Assembly (NCBI GenBank): GCA_038223055.1
Contig: JBBRHF010000027.1
Coordinates: 1-30,048 of the forward strand
From: JBBRHF01 sp038223055
GTDB taxonomy: Bacteria; Actinomycetota; Actinomycetes; JACCUZ01
Direction of reading: 5' to 3'
Length of the DNA: 30,048 nucleotides
The notes under the pieces are model-generated. The model saw only the letters and a program-made list of their open reading frames with translations, was not told where the DNA came from and searched no databases. Positions 16,169 through 24,598 of the stretch are shown here, in pieces. Position numbers and translations under genes: made by a program. Position 1 is the stretch's first letter. Each line of letters starts with the position of its first letter.

Positions 16169-17559
16169 GACGCCTTGCTGACCGAGGACATGTTGAAATC
16201 TGCCACCCTGACCGGGGGCATCGACGTGCGGGTGAACCAGTCGCTCCACTCACGCGGCAGTGCCCGCTCGGAGCGGCCGACCTCGGCGAGCCGACCGAGC
16301 ATCCCCACCGGGCTCTCGTTGAAGCGGAAGTTGTTCACCTCGGCGACGACCTCGCCCCCCTCCACGAGGTAGACCCCGTCGCGGGTCAGGCCAGTGAGCA
16401 ACAGGGTCTGCGGGTCGACCTCGCGGATATACCACAAGCACGTCAGGAGCAGGCCACGATCGGTGCCGGCAATCATCTCCGGGAGGGCGCTCGTCGCGTC
16501 GGCGGAGGCGAACAGCAGGTTGCCGACTCCGGGGGTCACCGGCAGCCCGGTGAGCGCGGCGGAGTGCCGGGTCTGCAGCAGCGCCGCGAGCTCGCCGTCC
16601 GCGATCCAGTCGGTGGGGGACAGGGGCAGCCCGTTGTCGAAGACCGAATCCGCGGCGCCGGAGGACGCGGCGGTCACGAACGGGGCGCACTCCAGCCCGG
16701 CGGCGTCGGGGTCGCTCCACAGCCGCAGCGGGGCGTCGGCCAACCGCTCGCCGACCCGGGTGCTCCCGCCTGGCCGGCTGAACACGGTGCGCCCGTCATG
16801 GGCGTCGCGGGCGACCGCGGACCAGTAGAGGTAGATCAGCAGGTCGGCTACGGCCTCGGGTGGCAGCAGCGCCTCGTAGCGCCCCGCCGGCAGCTCGACC
16901 CGGCGCTCCGCCCAGCCCAGCCGCCGCTGGACTTCCGCGTCGATCTCGCCGACATCGATGTCGGCGAAGTCGCGGGTGGCTCGTCCCACCCAGGTCGATC
17001 GGGACCAGTCGGCGGACTTGCCGGTGATCTCGATCTTGCCGGTGGGCTGCGCGTGGCGGCGCCGCAACCCCGTCGATGTCGCGACGTAGGTCGTGTCGAG
17101 GCGGTGCTCGGCGAAGCCGAACAGGTCGCGCCCACCCGAGCGGGCCGCGGCGAACGACTCGCCCAGCGCCGGAGCGACCTGCCCGAACACCCGGATCGAG
17201 GTCTCGGCGGGAGGCTCCGCCCAGCCGGCGTCCGCGTCGCCCTCGATCAGCGGGTAGGCGTCCTCGGCCGGGCGGGCCGCCCGAGCCGAGGCCTCGGCGG
17301 CCCGCACCAGACCCTCCACCTCGTCGAGACCGACGGTGCTGCGCGACACCGTGCCCACCGACGTGCCCTGGGCGCCGTCGAGAGTCGCGATGACCGTCAA
17401 CGTGCGCCCGGAGGTCACCCCGTTGGTGGTCAGGGTGTTGCCGGCCCAGCGCAGGTTGGCGGTGCTGCTCTCCGTGGCGATGACGACGCAGCCGTCGGCC
17501 TTGCTGAGCCCAACTGCCCGCTCGGCGAGCTCTTGGGGACGCAGGATGTCGCTGGTCAT
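16165..17559 (-). CDS. pmbA: TldD/PmbA-family metalloprotease subunit (PmbA/TldE type)
   Basis: A 464-residue protein of the TldE (PmbA) type, the non-catalytic partner in the TldD/TldE heterodimeric protease, which processes small peptides or unfolded chains through the TldD zinc site. It carries no HExxxH motif. Family-like segments include GYGEF-free linker regions, VTPGVGNLLFASADATS, LLLTGLTRDGVYLVEGGEVV and the C-terminal ADFNMSSVSKAS. ATG 17559 overlaps the tldD stop (ATGA), so the two subunits are translationally coupled, as expected for an obligate complex. It converges on the kinase gene with a 4-bp CTAG overlap. The identification is strong; the peptide substrate is unknown. Confidence 0.92.
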   Translation of the reverse strand: MTSDILRPQELAERAVGLSKADGCVVIATESSTANLRWAGNTLTTNGVTSGRTLTVIATLDGAQGTSVGTVSRSTVGLDEVEGLVRAAEASARAARPAEDAYPLIEGDADAGWAEPPAETSIRVFGQVAPALGESFAAARSGGRDLFGFAEHRLDTTYVATSTGLRRRHAQPTGKIEITGKSADWSRSTWVGRATRDFADIDVGEIDAEVQRRLGWAERRVELPAGRYEALLPPEAVADLLIYLYWSAVARDAHDGRTVFSRPGGSTRVGERLADAPLRLWSDPDAAGLECAPFVTAASSGAADSVFDNGLPLSPTDWIADGELAALLQTRHSAALTGLPVTPGVGNLLFASADATSALPEMIAGTDRGLLLTCLWYIREVDPQTLLLTGLTRDGVYLVEGGEVVAEVNNFRFNESPVGMLGRLAEVGRSERALPREWSDWFTRTSMPPVRVADFNMSSVSKAS

Positions 17560-19070
17560 CGGCCGGCCTCCGACTGGGTGTTGAGGATGCGGACGTTGCG
17601 GAACAGCGCCGACGGGCAACCGTGGCTGACGGCCGCGACCTGACCGGGCTGGGCCTTGCCACAGTTGAAGGCGCCGCCGAGAACGTAGGTCTGCGGGCCG
17701 CCGACGGCCTCCATCGAGCCCCAGAAGTCGGTGGTCGTCGCCTGATAGGCCACATCGCGCACTTGGCCCGCCAACCGTCCGTTCTCGATCCTGAAGAACC
17801 GCTGCCCGGTGAACTGGAAGTTGTAGCGCTGCATGTCGATCGACCAGCTCTTGTCGCCGAGGACATAGATGCCGCGCTCGACCCTCGAGATCAATTGCTC
17901 GGTCGACGGGCCGCCCTCGGCCGGCTGCAGCGAGACGTTGGCCATCCGCTGCACCGGCACGTGGGAGGCCGAGTCGGCGAAAGCGCAGCCGTTGGACCGG
18001 CCAAGGTTCTTCAGCCGGGCCATCGCCCGGTCGAGCTGGTAGCCCACCAGGATCCCATCCTTGACCAGGTCCCAGGACTGGGCCGCCACCCCCTCGTCGT
18101 CCCAGCCGACGGTGGCCAGCCCGTGCGGAGCGGTCCGGTCGCCGGTCACGTTCATCGCCGGCGAGCCGTAGCGAAGGGTCCCGAGCTGGTCGAACGTGGC
18201 GAACGAGGTCCCGGCGTAGTTGGCTTCGTAGCCCAGGGCCCGGTCCAGCTCGGTCGCATGCCCGACCGACTCGTGGATGGTGAGCCACAGGTTGGACGGG
18301 TCGACCACCAGGTCGTAGTCCCCGGCCTCGACCGAGGGCGCCGCCAGCTTCTCGGCCAGCAGATCGGGCAGCCGGGCCAGCTCCTCGTCCCAGTCCCACC
18401 CGGTGCCGGTGAGGTATTCCCAGCCGCGGCCGACCGGGGGCGCCAGCGTGCGCATGCTGTCGAAGCGCCCCGAGTCGGCCTCGATGCCGACGATCTCGAC
18501 CGAGGGGTGCAGCCGCACGCGCTGCTGGGTGGTCATGGTGCCGGCCAGGTCGGCGTAGAAGGTGTTCTCCAGCACGGCGTGCAGATCGGCGTCGACGTGG
18601 TCGACCCGGTCGTGGGAGAGCAGTCCGGAGCTCCAGTCGGCCAGGTGGGTGACCTTGTCCTCGTCCGGCACGTCGAAGGAGTCGATCTCGTAGTCCGAGG
18701 CCCAGCTGACCTCGCCGTGGGCCGGCTCGTCGGCGAGCTCAACCCGGGTCGTGGACAGCGGCCGGCTGACCCGCGCCACCTCCACGGCCTGCTCCGCGAG
18801 CCGCACCGCGCTGGCATCGGTCAGGTCGCCAGCAGCTGCGAACCCCCACGATCCGTCGTGCACCACCCGCACCGAGAGGCCGAGATCCTCGCTGTCTTGC
18901 GCGCCATCGAGGTGTGCGTCATGAAGGCGCAGGTGCTGGTCGCGGACGCGCTCGACCCGGACATCGGCGTGCTCCACGCCGAGCTCGCGGGCTCGGGTCA
19001 GGGCGGCGTCGGCAAGCCGGGACAGGGGCAGGGTGGTGAAGGCGGCATCGATCTTGGCAGGCACGGGCAT
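17556..19070 (-). CDS. tldD: TldD metalloprotease, zinc-binding subunit
   Basis: A 504-residue catalytic subunit of the TldD/TldE protease. The zinc motif is HESVGH (His266, Glu267, His271), embedded in LTIHESVGHATELDRALGYE, and the C-terminal cysteine-containing metal-site region is GGAFNCGKAQPGQ. In characterised TldD/E systems the pair degrades unfolded peptides and matures small modified peptides. No such precursor gene is visible nearby. ATG 19070 is chosen; a GTG at 19079 (VTEMPVP) is an alternative three codons upstream. A TAAGGT box on the minus strand about 50 bp upstream could be its promoter. It is first in the tldD-pmbA operon and diverges from fabG. Confidence 0.94.
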   Translation of the reverse strand: MPVPAKIDAAFTTLPLSRLADAALTRARELGVEHADVRVERVRDQHLRLHDAHLDGAQDSEDLGLSVRVVHDGSWGFAAAGDLTDASAVRLAEQAVEVARVSRPLSTTRVELADEPAHGEVSWASDYEIDSFDVPDEDKVTHLADWSSGLLSHDRVDHVDADLHAVLENTFYADLAGTMTTQQRVRLHPSVEIVGIEADSGRFDSMRTLAPPVGRGWEYLTGTGWDWDEELARLPDLLAEKLAAPSVEAGDYDLVVDPSNLWLTIHESVGHATELDRALGYEANYAGTSFATFDQLGTLRYGSPAMNVTGDRTAPHGLATVGWDDEGVAAQSWDLVKDGILVGYQLDRAMARLKNLGRSNGCAFADSASHVPVQRMANVSLQPAEGGPSTEQLISRVERGIYVLGDKSWSIDMQRYNFQFTGQRFFRIENGRLAGQVRDVAYQATTTDFWGSMEAVGGPQTYVLGGAFNCGKAQPGQVAAVSHGCPSALFRNVRILNTQSEAGR

Positions 19071-19178
19071 CTCCGTCACCGATCGCTCGGGGTCGCTAGG
19101 TCGTCGATCTGGGCACGAGAGAGACCTTAGCCAGACCGTCCGACAGGGACCGTCGCCTCGGGCCGCGCCGGCGGCCGA

Positions 19179-19184
19179 TACCGT
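19179..19184 (+). promoter_or_regulatory. Putative -10 box of leaderless fabG-fabI transcript
   Basis: TACCGT matches TANNNT, with 7 nt (cgcgccc) to the fabG ATG. No Shine-Dalgarno sequence is present. Confidence 0.6.
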
Positions 19185-19191
19185 CGCGCCC

Positions 19192-19896
19192 ATGAGTCGA
19201 TCAGTGCTGGTGACCGGCGGCAACCGCGGGATCGGCCTGGCCATCGCCCGCGCCTTCGCCGAGGCAGGGGATCAGGTGGCCGTCACCAACCGGACGGGCG
19301 AGGCACCCGAGGGCCTGTTCGCCGTGCGCTGCGATGTCACCGACGCGGCCTCGGTGGACGCGGCCTTCACCGACGTCGAGGCCCACCAGGGTCCCGTGGA
19401 GGTGCTCGTGGCCAACGCCGGGATCACCCGGGACCAGCTGATCATGCGGATGTCCGAGGAGGACTTCCTCGCCGTGATCGACACCAACCTGGCCGGGTCC
19501 TGGCGGGTGGCCAAGCGGGCCACCAAGGGCATGCTGCGGCTCAAGCGGGGCCGGATCGTGTTCATCTCCTCGGTGGTCGGCCTGCTCGGCTCTGCCGGCC
19601 AATCCAACTACGCGGCGTCCAAGGCGGGTCTGGTCGGCCTGGCCCGGTCACTGGCGCGCGAGCTGGGGTCCCGCTCGATCACGACCAACGTGGTGGCGCC
19701 CGGCTTCGTCGAGACCGACATGACCGCCGAGCTGAGCGAGGACCTGAAGAAGACCTACCAGGGCCAGATCCCGCTGGGGCGCTTCTGCTCCCCGGCGGAG
19801 ATCGCCGGGGTCGTGCGCTTCATGGCGAGCGACGAGGCCGGCTACATCAGCGGGGCCGTCATCCCGGTTGACGGCGGACTAGGAATGGGGCACTGA
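19192..19896 (+). CDS. fabG: 3-oxoacyl-[acyl-carrier-protein] reductase
   Basis: A 234-residue classical SDR that reduces 3-oxoacyl-ACP to 3-hydroxyacyl-ACP with NADPH in type II fatty-acid synthesis. The cofactor motif is TGGNRGIG (residues 8-15). The full catalytic tetrad is visible: N99, S127, Y140 and K144 (SNYAASKAG). The C-terminus has the family ending YISGAVIPVDGGLGMGH. The pairing with an InhA-type enoyl reductase directly downstream matches the mycobacterial mabA-inhA arrangement, so this is the mabA/fabG1 counterpart. The TGA overlaps the next ATG by one base (TGATG). It diverges from tldD. Confidence 0.95.
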   Translation: MSRSVLVTGGNRGIGLAIARAFAEAGDQVAVTNRTGEAPEGLFAVRCDVTDAASVDAAFTDVEAHQGPVEVLVANAGITRDQLIMRMSEEDFLAVIDTNLAGSWRVAKRATKGMLRLKRGRIVFISSVVGLLGSAGQSNYAASKAGLVGLARSLARELGSRSITTNVVAPGFVETDMTAELSEDLKKTYQGQIPLGRFCSPAEIAGVVRFMASDEAGYISGAVIPVDGGLGMGH

Positions 19897-20663
19897 TGGG
19901 GCTGCTGGACGGCAAGCGACTGCTCGTCACGGGCGTGCTGATGGACTCCTCGATCGCCTTCCACGTGGCACGGGTGGCCCAGGAGGAAGGCGCCGAGGTC
20001 GTGTTGACCTCCTTCGGACGCACCATGCGGATCACCCAGGCGATCGCCAAGCGGCTCCCGACGGTCCCGCCGATCATCGAGCTCGACGCGACCAACGCCG
20101 AGGACTTCGCCGCGCTCGCCGATCGGGTCCGCGAGCACGCCGCCGGCCTGGACGGCGTCCTGCACTCGATCGGCTACGCGCCGGAGGCCGCGCTCGGCGG
20201 CAACTTCCTCAACACCGAGTGGGCCGACGTCGCGACGGCCGTGCAGATCTCGGCGTACTCCCTCAAGGCGCTGGCTGTGGGCGCGGCCCCGCTGATGCCC
20301 TCCGGCGGGTCGATCGTCGGACTGACCTTCGACGCCAGCGTTGCCTGGCCCAAGTACGACTGGATGGGTGTGGCCAAGGCAGCGTTCGAGTCGACGTCGC
20401 GCTACCTGGCCCGGGACCTCGGACCGCGGGGCATCCGGGTTAACCTCGTGGCTGCGGGACCGCTGCGCTCGACAGCCGCCAAGTCGATCCCCGGCTTCGA
20501 GGAGTTCGAGTCGGTGTGGTCGACGCGGGCGCCGCTGCGCTGGGACATCGCCGACTTCCAGCCCGCGGCCCGGGCCTGCGTGGCTCTGTTCTCGGACTGG
20601 TTCCCCGCGACGACCGGGGAGATCGTGCACGTCGACGGCGGCGTGCACGCGATGGGCGCCTGA
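19896..20663 (+). CDS. fabI: InhA/FabI-type NADH-dependent enoyl-ACP reductase
   Basis: This 255-residue enzyme catalyses the last reductive step of fatty-acid elongation. It closely resembles mycobacterial InhA: N-terminus GLLDGKRLLVTG, then DSSIAFHVARVAQEEGA, LVAAGPLRS, and the end SDWFPATTGEIVHVDGG. The catalytic pair is Y154 and K161 in KYDWMGVAKAA. Ser91 in HSIGYAP corresponds to InhA Ser94, the residue altered in some isoniazid-resistant mycobacteria, and is unchanged here. It lacks the extra loop residues before the C-terminal part of InhA. ATG 19896 overlaps the fabG stop. The reading is confident. Confidence 0.95.
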   Translation: MGLLDGKRLLVTGVLMDSSIAFHVARVAQEEGAEVVLTSFGRTMRITQAIAKRLPTVPPIIELDATNAEDFAALADRVREHAAGLDGVLHSIGYAPEAALGGNFLNTEWADVATAVQISAYSLKALAVGAAPLMPSGGSIVGLTFDASVAWPKYDWMGVAKAAFESTSRYLARDLGPRGIRVNLVAAGPLRSTAAKSIPGFEEFESVWSTRAPLRWDIADFQPAARACVALFSDWFPATTGEIVHVDGGVHAMGA

Positions 20664-20670
20664 CTCGACC

Positions 20671-22434
20671 GTGCCCGCCGAGACCCCGACCGAGCCTGCG
20701 GAGACCCCGGCCGAGCTGTCGGGGACCCCTGCCACGGCGCTGGTCGAGCTGCGGATCCTGGACGGCGCGAACCTCTACTTCCCTCGCCCGGCCGTGAAAC
20801 TCACGCTCGACCTCACCGGCCTGCTGAAGCTCAGCGAGACCGACGCGTCCGCCGCCGCCCGTGCCCTCGGGCTGCCCGGCCGCCGGCCCGGCCGGCCGGA
20901 GACGGGCCTGCGCCAGCGGTTCGCCGGGACGGTCGTCGCCCGCGTCGTACGCCGGGTGGCGGCGGGGTCGGGCACCACCCGACTTGCCGTGCGCAGCCGC
21001 CCCACCGCGGACCTGCACCGTCTCGTGGTCGCCTTCCCGTGGCGGCGCCGGGGCCGCGCCGAGGCGCTCGGGGAGGCAGTCGCCGCGGTGCTGGACGCGA
21101 TCCCCAGGGGTGACGTCGTCGACGCGCTGCGGGCGGCCGCCATCCGTGTTCGCGAGGCGGATCCCGGCTCGCCACCGGGCACTCGACGGCCACGCATCCC
21201 CGTCGTAGCGGTGACCGGCACCAACGGAAAGACCACGACCTCCCGACTGATCGCGCGGATGGGCCGGTCGGCGGGACTGGTTGTCGGCTGGTCCTCGACC
21301 GACGGGGTCTATCTCGACGGAGTCCTCGTCGAGCCCGGCGACTACTCGGGCCCGAGCGGGGCGGGCCGGGTGCTCGACGAGCCGGGCGTCGAGCTGCTGG
21401 TCGCTGAAACGGCTCGGGGCGGGATCCTGTTGCGGGGGCTCGGGATCACCCACAACGACGTGTCCGTCGTGACCAACGTGAGCGCGGACCACCTGGGCCA
21501 GCAGGGCATCGACACGATCGACCAGCTGGCCGAGGTCAAGGCGGTGGTGACCAGGGTGACCCGCCCGCAGGGGTGGGTCGTGCTCAACGGCGAGGATCCG
21601 CGCACGTTCGCGATGCGCCTCGGCGCCCCCGCCCGGGTGGCGATCTTCTCGCCCGACCCCGACTCGCCGTCGCTGCGCCAGGTCCTGAACGAGGGGGGCC
21701 GGGCCGTCACCGTGATCGACGGGGACATCACGGTGTTTGAGGGCGGCACCGAGCCCGAGCCGCTGCTGCCGGTCATCGACGTACCCGTGACCCTGGCCGG
21801 GCTCTCCCACGTCAACGTCGAGAACGTCCTGGCGGCGACCGCGGCGGGCCTCGGTCTGGGCTTGTCGCGAGCGGCGATCGCGGACGGGCTGCGTTCCTTC
21901 CGGCCCGGGCCGGCCGACAACCCCGGGCGGATGAACATCTACGACCTCGACGGCGTGACGGTCGTCCTGGACCTGGCCCACAACGAGGCCGGCGTGCGCG
22001 CGCTGCTCGAGGTGCTCTCCGGGCTCCGCGCGCCGGGCTGCTCGGCGCGGCTGGTGATGGGCAGCGCGGGTGACCGCACCGAGGAGATCATCTCTGGGAT
22101 CGGCGAGCTGGCGGCACGGGGGGCCGACGACGTGGTCATCTCGCACAAGGACCGCTATCTGCGCGGCCGTCCGGCCGACGAGCTGGCCGCCCTGCTGCAG
22201 GCAGGGGCCGATGCCGTGGGCGTGCACGACATCGAAGTCCATCCGACCGAGCTCTCCGGCCTGCGGGCGCTGCTGGACCGGTCCCTGCCCGGTGACGTGG
22301 TCGGCGTGATGTGCCACGCCGAGCGGGCCGAGATCGAGCAGTGGCTCGGCGCTGCGGGGGCCACGGTCGACGGGGCAGACGAGATTCGCGCAAAGGTGCT
22401 GCGGTCGGGTCTTGTCCAACCGCGCGCGGGGTGA
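20671..22434 (+). CDS. CphA-like Mur ligase without ATP-grasp domain
   Basis: A 587-residue ATP-dependent ligase related to cyanophycin synthetase. Residues 1-22 are a Pro/Glu/Thr-rich leader. Residues 24-160 resemble the CphA N-terminal domain: VELRILDGANLYFPRP here against VETRVYRGANVWSYDP in the CphA of this window. The ATP-grasp domain that follows in CphA is missing. Residues 175-587 are a Mur-ligase domain with P-loop TGTNGKTTT (182-190), ETARGGIL and NVSADHLG, nearly the same as in CphA. By analogy it should join an amino acid to a carboxylate through an acyl phosphate, but the substrates are unknown. GTG 20671 is 7 nt after the fabI stop and has no clear Shine-Dalgarno sequence. It is not MurT, and cyanobacterial CphA2 keeps the ATP-grasp part. 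Confidence 0.85.
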   Translation: MPAETPTEPAETPAELSGTPATALVELRILDGANLYFPRPAVKLTLDLTGLLKLSETDASAAARALGLPGRRPGRPETGLRQRFAGTVVARVVRRVAAGSGTTRLAVRSRPTADLHRLVVAFPWRRRGRAEALGEAVAAVLDAIPRGDVVDALRAAAIRVREADPGSPPGTRRPRIPVVAVTGTNGKTTTSRLIARMGRSAGLVVGWSSTDGVYLDGVLVEPGDYSGPSGAGRVLDEPGVELLVAETARGGILLRGLGITHNDVSVVTNVSADHLGQQGIDTIDQLAEVKAVVTRVTRPQGWVVLNGEDPRTFAMRLGAPARVAIFSPDPDSPSLRQVLNEGGRAVTVIDGDITVFEGGTEPEPLLPVIDVPVTLAGLSHVNVENVLAATAAGLGLGLSRAAIADGLRSFRPGPADNPGRMNIYDLDGVTVVLDLAHNEAGVRALLEVLSGLRAPGCSARLVMGSAGDRTEEIISGIGELAARGADDVVISHKDRYLRGRPADELAALLQAGADAVGVHDIEVHPTELSGLRALLDRSLPGDVVGVMCHAERAEIEQWLGAAGATVDGADEIRAKVLRSGLVQPRAG

Positions 22435-22513
22435 TAGGCCTGCTTCCCGGCGCCAGGTCCTACGCCTGGACATCACGCCAGGATCCCCACACCACCTCGA
22501 CGAGGAGGCAACG

Positions 22514-24445
22514 ATGCGTGCTCGCGTCGTCAGCTTGGCAGGTTTGGTCGTGCTGCTCGTGCTGCTACCCGGGGGCACCGGGAGCGGTGCCACGCAGCCC
22601 ATGACGTTCGACCACCTGACCAAGATGCAGAAGCGCCTGCTGTCCGGCTTCGCCAGCAGCGAGATCGACGCCGCACGGGGGGTGACCCAACGCCGCGCTG
22701 CGGCCCCCGCGCCTGAACAGCGCCTCGCGTCCGAGACCCCGTCGGGCGCCCCGTTCTACTTCCCCGGACCGGCCGGCTGCACCTACCGCTTCGGTTCCAA
22801 CGTCAACATGGACACCGACTGCCAGAACGTCAGCGATGTCGACCTCGCCGGTCGCGGCCAGGCCCAGAACGAGACCTACATCTCCGAGGACCACCAGCGC
22901 CCGGGTTCCCTCGTCGGCAGCTCCAACGACTACCGGCGCGGCGACGGCGGCTGTCTGGGCTATCGCAGCGGTGATAACGGTCGCTCCTTCAGCGACACCA
23001 CGGTTCCGTTCACCTTCACCCGCGGCGGGGCGGCCTACGGCGGTGCGCTTCGGCAGTACTGGGGTGGCGGCGGCGACACGTCCAGCGCGTTCGACACTCG
23101 TGGCAACGTCTACTACAGCTGCCAGGTCTTCAACCGAGGTCTCCCGGTCAGCGCCAACCCCGACCTGTCCAGCGCCCTGCTCGTGTTCCGCTCGACCGGC
23201 AACGGCGGCGGGTCCTACAACTTCCCGGCCCGCGTCGTGACCGAGCAGCCCGATGTGGCGGGCACCGGCACGGAGCCCTTCCTGGACAAGCAGTTCCTCA
23301 CCGCCGACAACCACACCACAAGTCCGTTCCGGGACCGGGTCTACGTCACCTGGACGACCTTCACAGCAGACGGCACGGCCTACATCTTCGAGAGCCACTC
23401 CGCCGACTACGCGGAGACCTGGAGCGCGCCGAACCTCGTCAGCACGACCAGTGGGTTGTGCACCAACGACTTCGGCCTTCCCACACCACGTGGCACGTGC
23501 AACCAGAACCAGTTCTCCCAGCCGTTCACGGCATCCGACGGCACGCTGTACGTCGTCTGGGCCAACTTCAACAACACCGTGACCGGCGACGACAACCGTA
23601 ACCAGATGCTGCTCGCCAAGTCGACCGACGGCGGCGTGACATTCTCCAGCCCGGTCAAGGCGGGCGACTACTACGAGTTGCCCGACTGCGCGACCTCCAC
23701 CGGCCAGAGCCCGGGACGTGCCTGCGTGCCGGACAAGCGGGACAACAACTCCTTCTTCCGGGCCAGCAACTACCCCTCCGGCGTGGTCGACCCGACCGAC
23801 CCGAAGCGGGTGGCCGTGACGTTCGGCTCCTACATCAACCCCAACTCCAACGAGACCAACGGCTGCGTGCCCACCGGGTTGGCCGCGAGCGGCATCAACA
23901 CCTACACCGGTGTGCTCGACGTCGGCGCATGCAACAACGACATCCTGGTCAGTGTCTCGACCGACGCCGGCGCGTCGTTCACCGGCACCACGACCGACCC
24001 GCGGCAGCTCACGTCGGTGACTGACGACCGGCGCCAAGCCACCACCAGCCAGTGGTTCCAGTGGGCCGACTTCACCAAGGACGGTCGGCTCGCCGTGTCC
24101 TACTACGACCGTCAGTACGGCGACGACGAGCTGACCGGGTCCTCCAACGTCAGCCTGTCCGGTTCACGAAGCCTCGCGACGTTCGGGACCCGTCGGGTCA
24201 CCACCTCGTCCATGCCGGCCCCCACCCAGTTCGCCGGCACGTTCTGGGGTGACTACACGGGTCTAGCGGCCTATCACGGCACGGCCCACCCCGCGTGGTC
24301 GGACACCCGCACACCTGAGGTGTTCGCCTGCCCGGTCGCGGCCGGTCAACCTCCGGCGCTGTGCCTGCAGGTGGGCGTCGGCAGCGCACCGGCGGCCAAC
24401 GACCAGGAGGCGTTCACCGCGGCCGTCGGGGTGCCCCAGGAGTAG
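22514..24445 (+). CDS. Secreted Asp-box (sialidase-like) propeller protein
   Basis: A 643-residue exported protein. Residues 1-25 are a signal peptide (MRARVVSLAGLVVLLVLLP, then GGTGSGA). The mature part has at least four Asp-box repeats, the S-x-D-x-G-x-x-W/F turns of sialidase and BNR propellers: SGDNGRSF, SADYAETW, STDGGVTF and STDAGASF. Cysteines are unusually frequent for an actinobacterial protein (CTYRF, DTDCQN, GGCLGY, YYSCQV, GLCTND and others), suggesting extracellular disulfides. I cannot identify the arginine triad of true sialidases, so a binding or other hydrolytic role is equally possible. ATG 22514 follows GAGGAGG by about 5 nt. It lies 79 bp after the Mur ligase gene and converges on cphA. 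Confidence 0.82.
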   Translation: MRARVVSLAGLVVLLVLLPGGTGSGATQPMTFDHLTKMQKRLLSGFASSEIDAARGVTQRRAAAPAPEQRLASETPSGAPFYFPGPAGCTYRFGSNVNMDTDCQNVSDVDLAGRGQAQNETYISEDHQRPGSLVGSSNDYRRGDGGCLGYRSGDNGRSFSDTTVPFTFTRGGAAYGGALRQYWGGGGDTSSAFDTRGNVYYSCQVFNRGLPVSANPDLSSALLVFRSTGNGGGSYNFPARVVTEQPDVAGTGTEPFLDKQFLTADNHTTSPFRDRVYVTWTTFTADGTAYIFESHSADYAETWSAPNLVSTTSGLCTNDFGLPTPRGTCNQNQFSQPFTASDGTLYVVWANFNNTVTGDDNRNQMLLAKSTDGGVTFSSPVKAGDYYELPDCATSTGQSPGRACVPDKRDNNSFFRASNYPSGVVDPTDPKRVAVTFGSYINPNSNETNGCVPTGLAASGINTYTGVLDVGACNNDILVSVSTDAGASFTGTTTDPRQLTSVTDDRRQATTSQWFQWADFTKDGRLAVSYYDRQYGDDELTGSSNVSLSGSRSLATFGTRRVTTSSMPAPTQFAGTFWGDYTGLAAYHGTAHPAWSDTRTPEVFACPVAAGQPPALCLQVGVGSAPAANDQEAFTAAVGVPQE

Positions 24446-24476
24446 TCGAGAGCGGCCTAGGTGAGAGCGGCCGAGA

Positions 24477-24517
24477 TGGCGGTTGAGCGTGCCGGTAACC
24501 GGCCCGCTCAGCCGCCA
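24477..24517. terminator. Near-perfect hairpin between convergent genes
   Basis: A 41-nt hairpin has an outer 13-bp stem (24477-24489 with 24505-24517, one G-T pair), one internal mismatch, an inner 5-bp stem (gccgg/ccggc) and a taa loop. It lies between the stop of the secreted propeller gene and the stop of cphA. No T-run is present. A bidirectional terminator is the simplest reading. Confidence 0.65.
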
Positions 24518-24598
24518 CTCGCCGCCGTGCGCCGTGGGTGATGGAGCACCGTGCGCCGGGGGCGGAGAGGCGCCCTGCGCCGCGGGCGGCGGGGCACG

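Noticed and set aside
17622..19130. About 500-codon open frame antisense to tldD
   Set aside because: Composition is typical of a GC-rich shadow frame (His/Gly/Val/Asp-rich, no domain), while tldD on the other strand carries the HESVGH site.
20671..22434. MurT (lipid II amidotransferase subunit) as the identity of the Mur ligase
   Set aside because: No GatD-like glutamine amidotransferase gene is adjacent, and the N-domain and ligase motifs are closest to the CphA in this window.
22450..22485. Small ccagg/cctgg palindromes upstream of the secreted propeller gene
   Set aside because: The arms are only 5 bp and such short GC-rich repeats are expected by chance here.
20440..22623. About 700-codon minus-strand frame opposite the Mur ligase
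   Set aside because: No recognisable motif. The plus strand has the P-loop and other ligase motifs across the same bases.
22565..24037. 490-codon minus-strand frame opposite the secreted propeller gene
   Set aside because: Val/Gly/Ala/Arg-rich shadow without a signal, motif or ribosome binding site. The Asp-box repeats on the plus strand explain the sequence.
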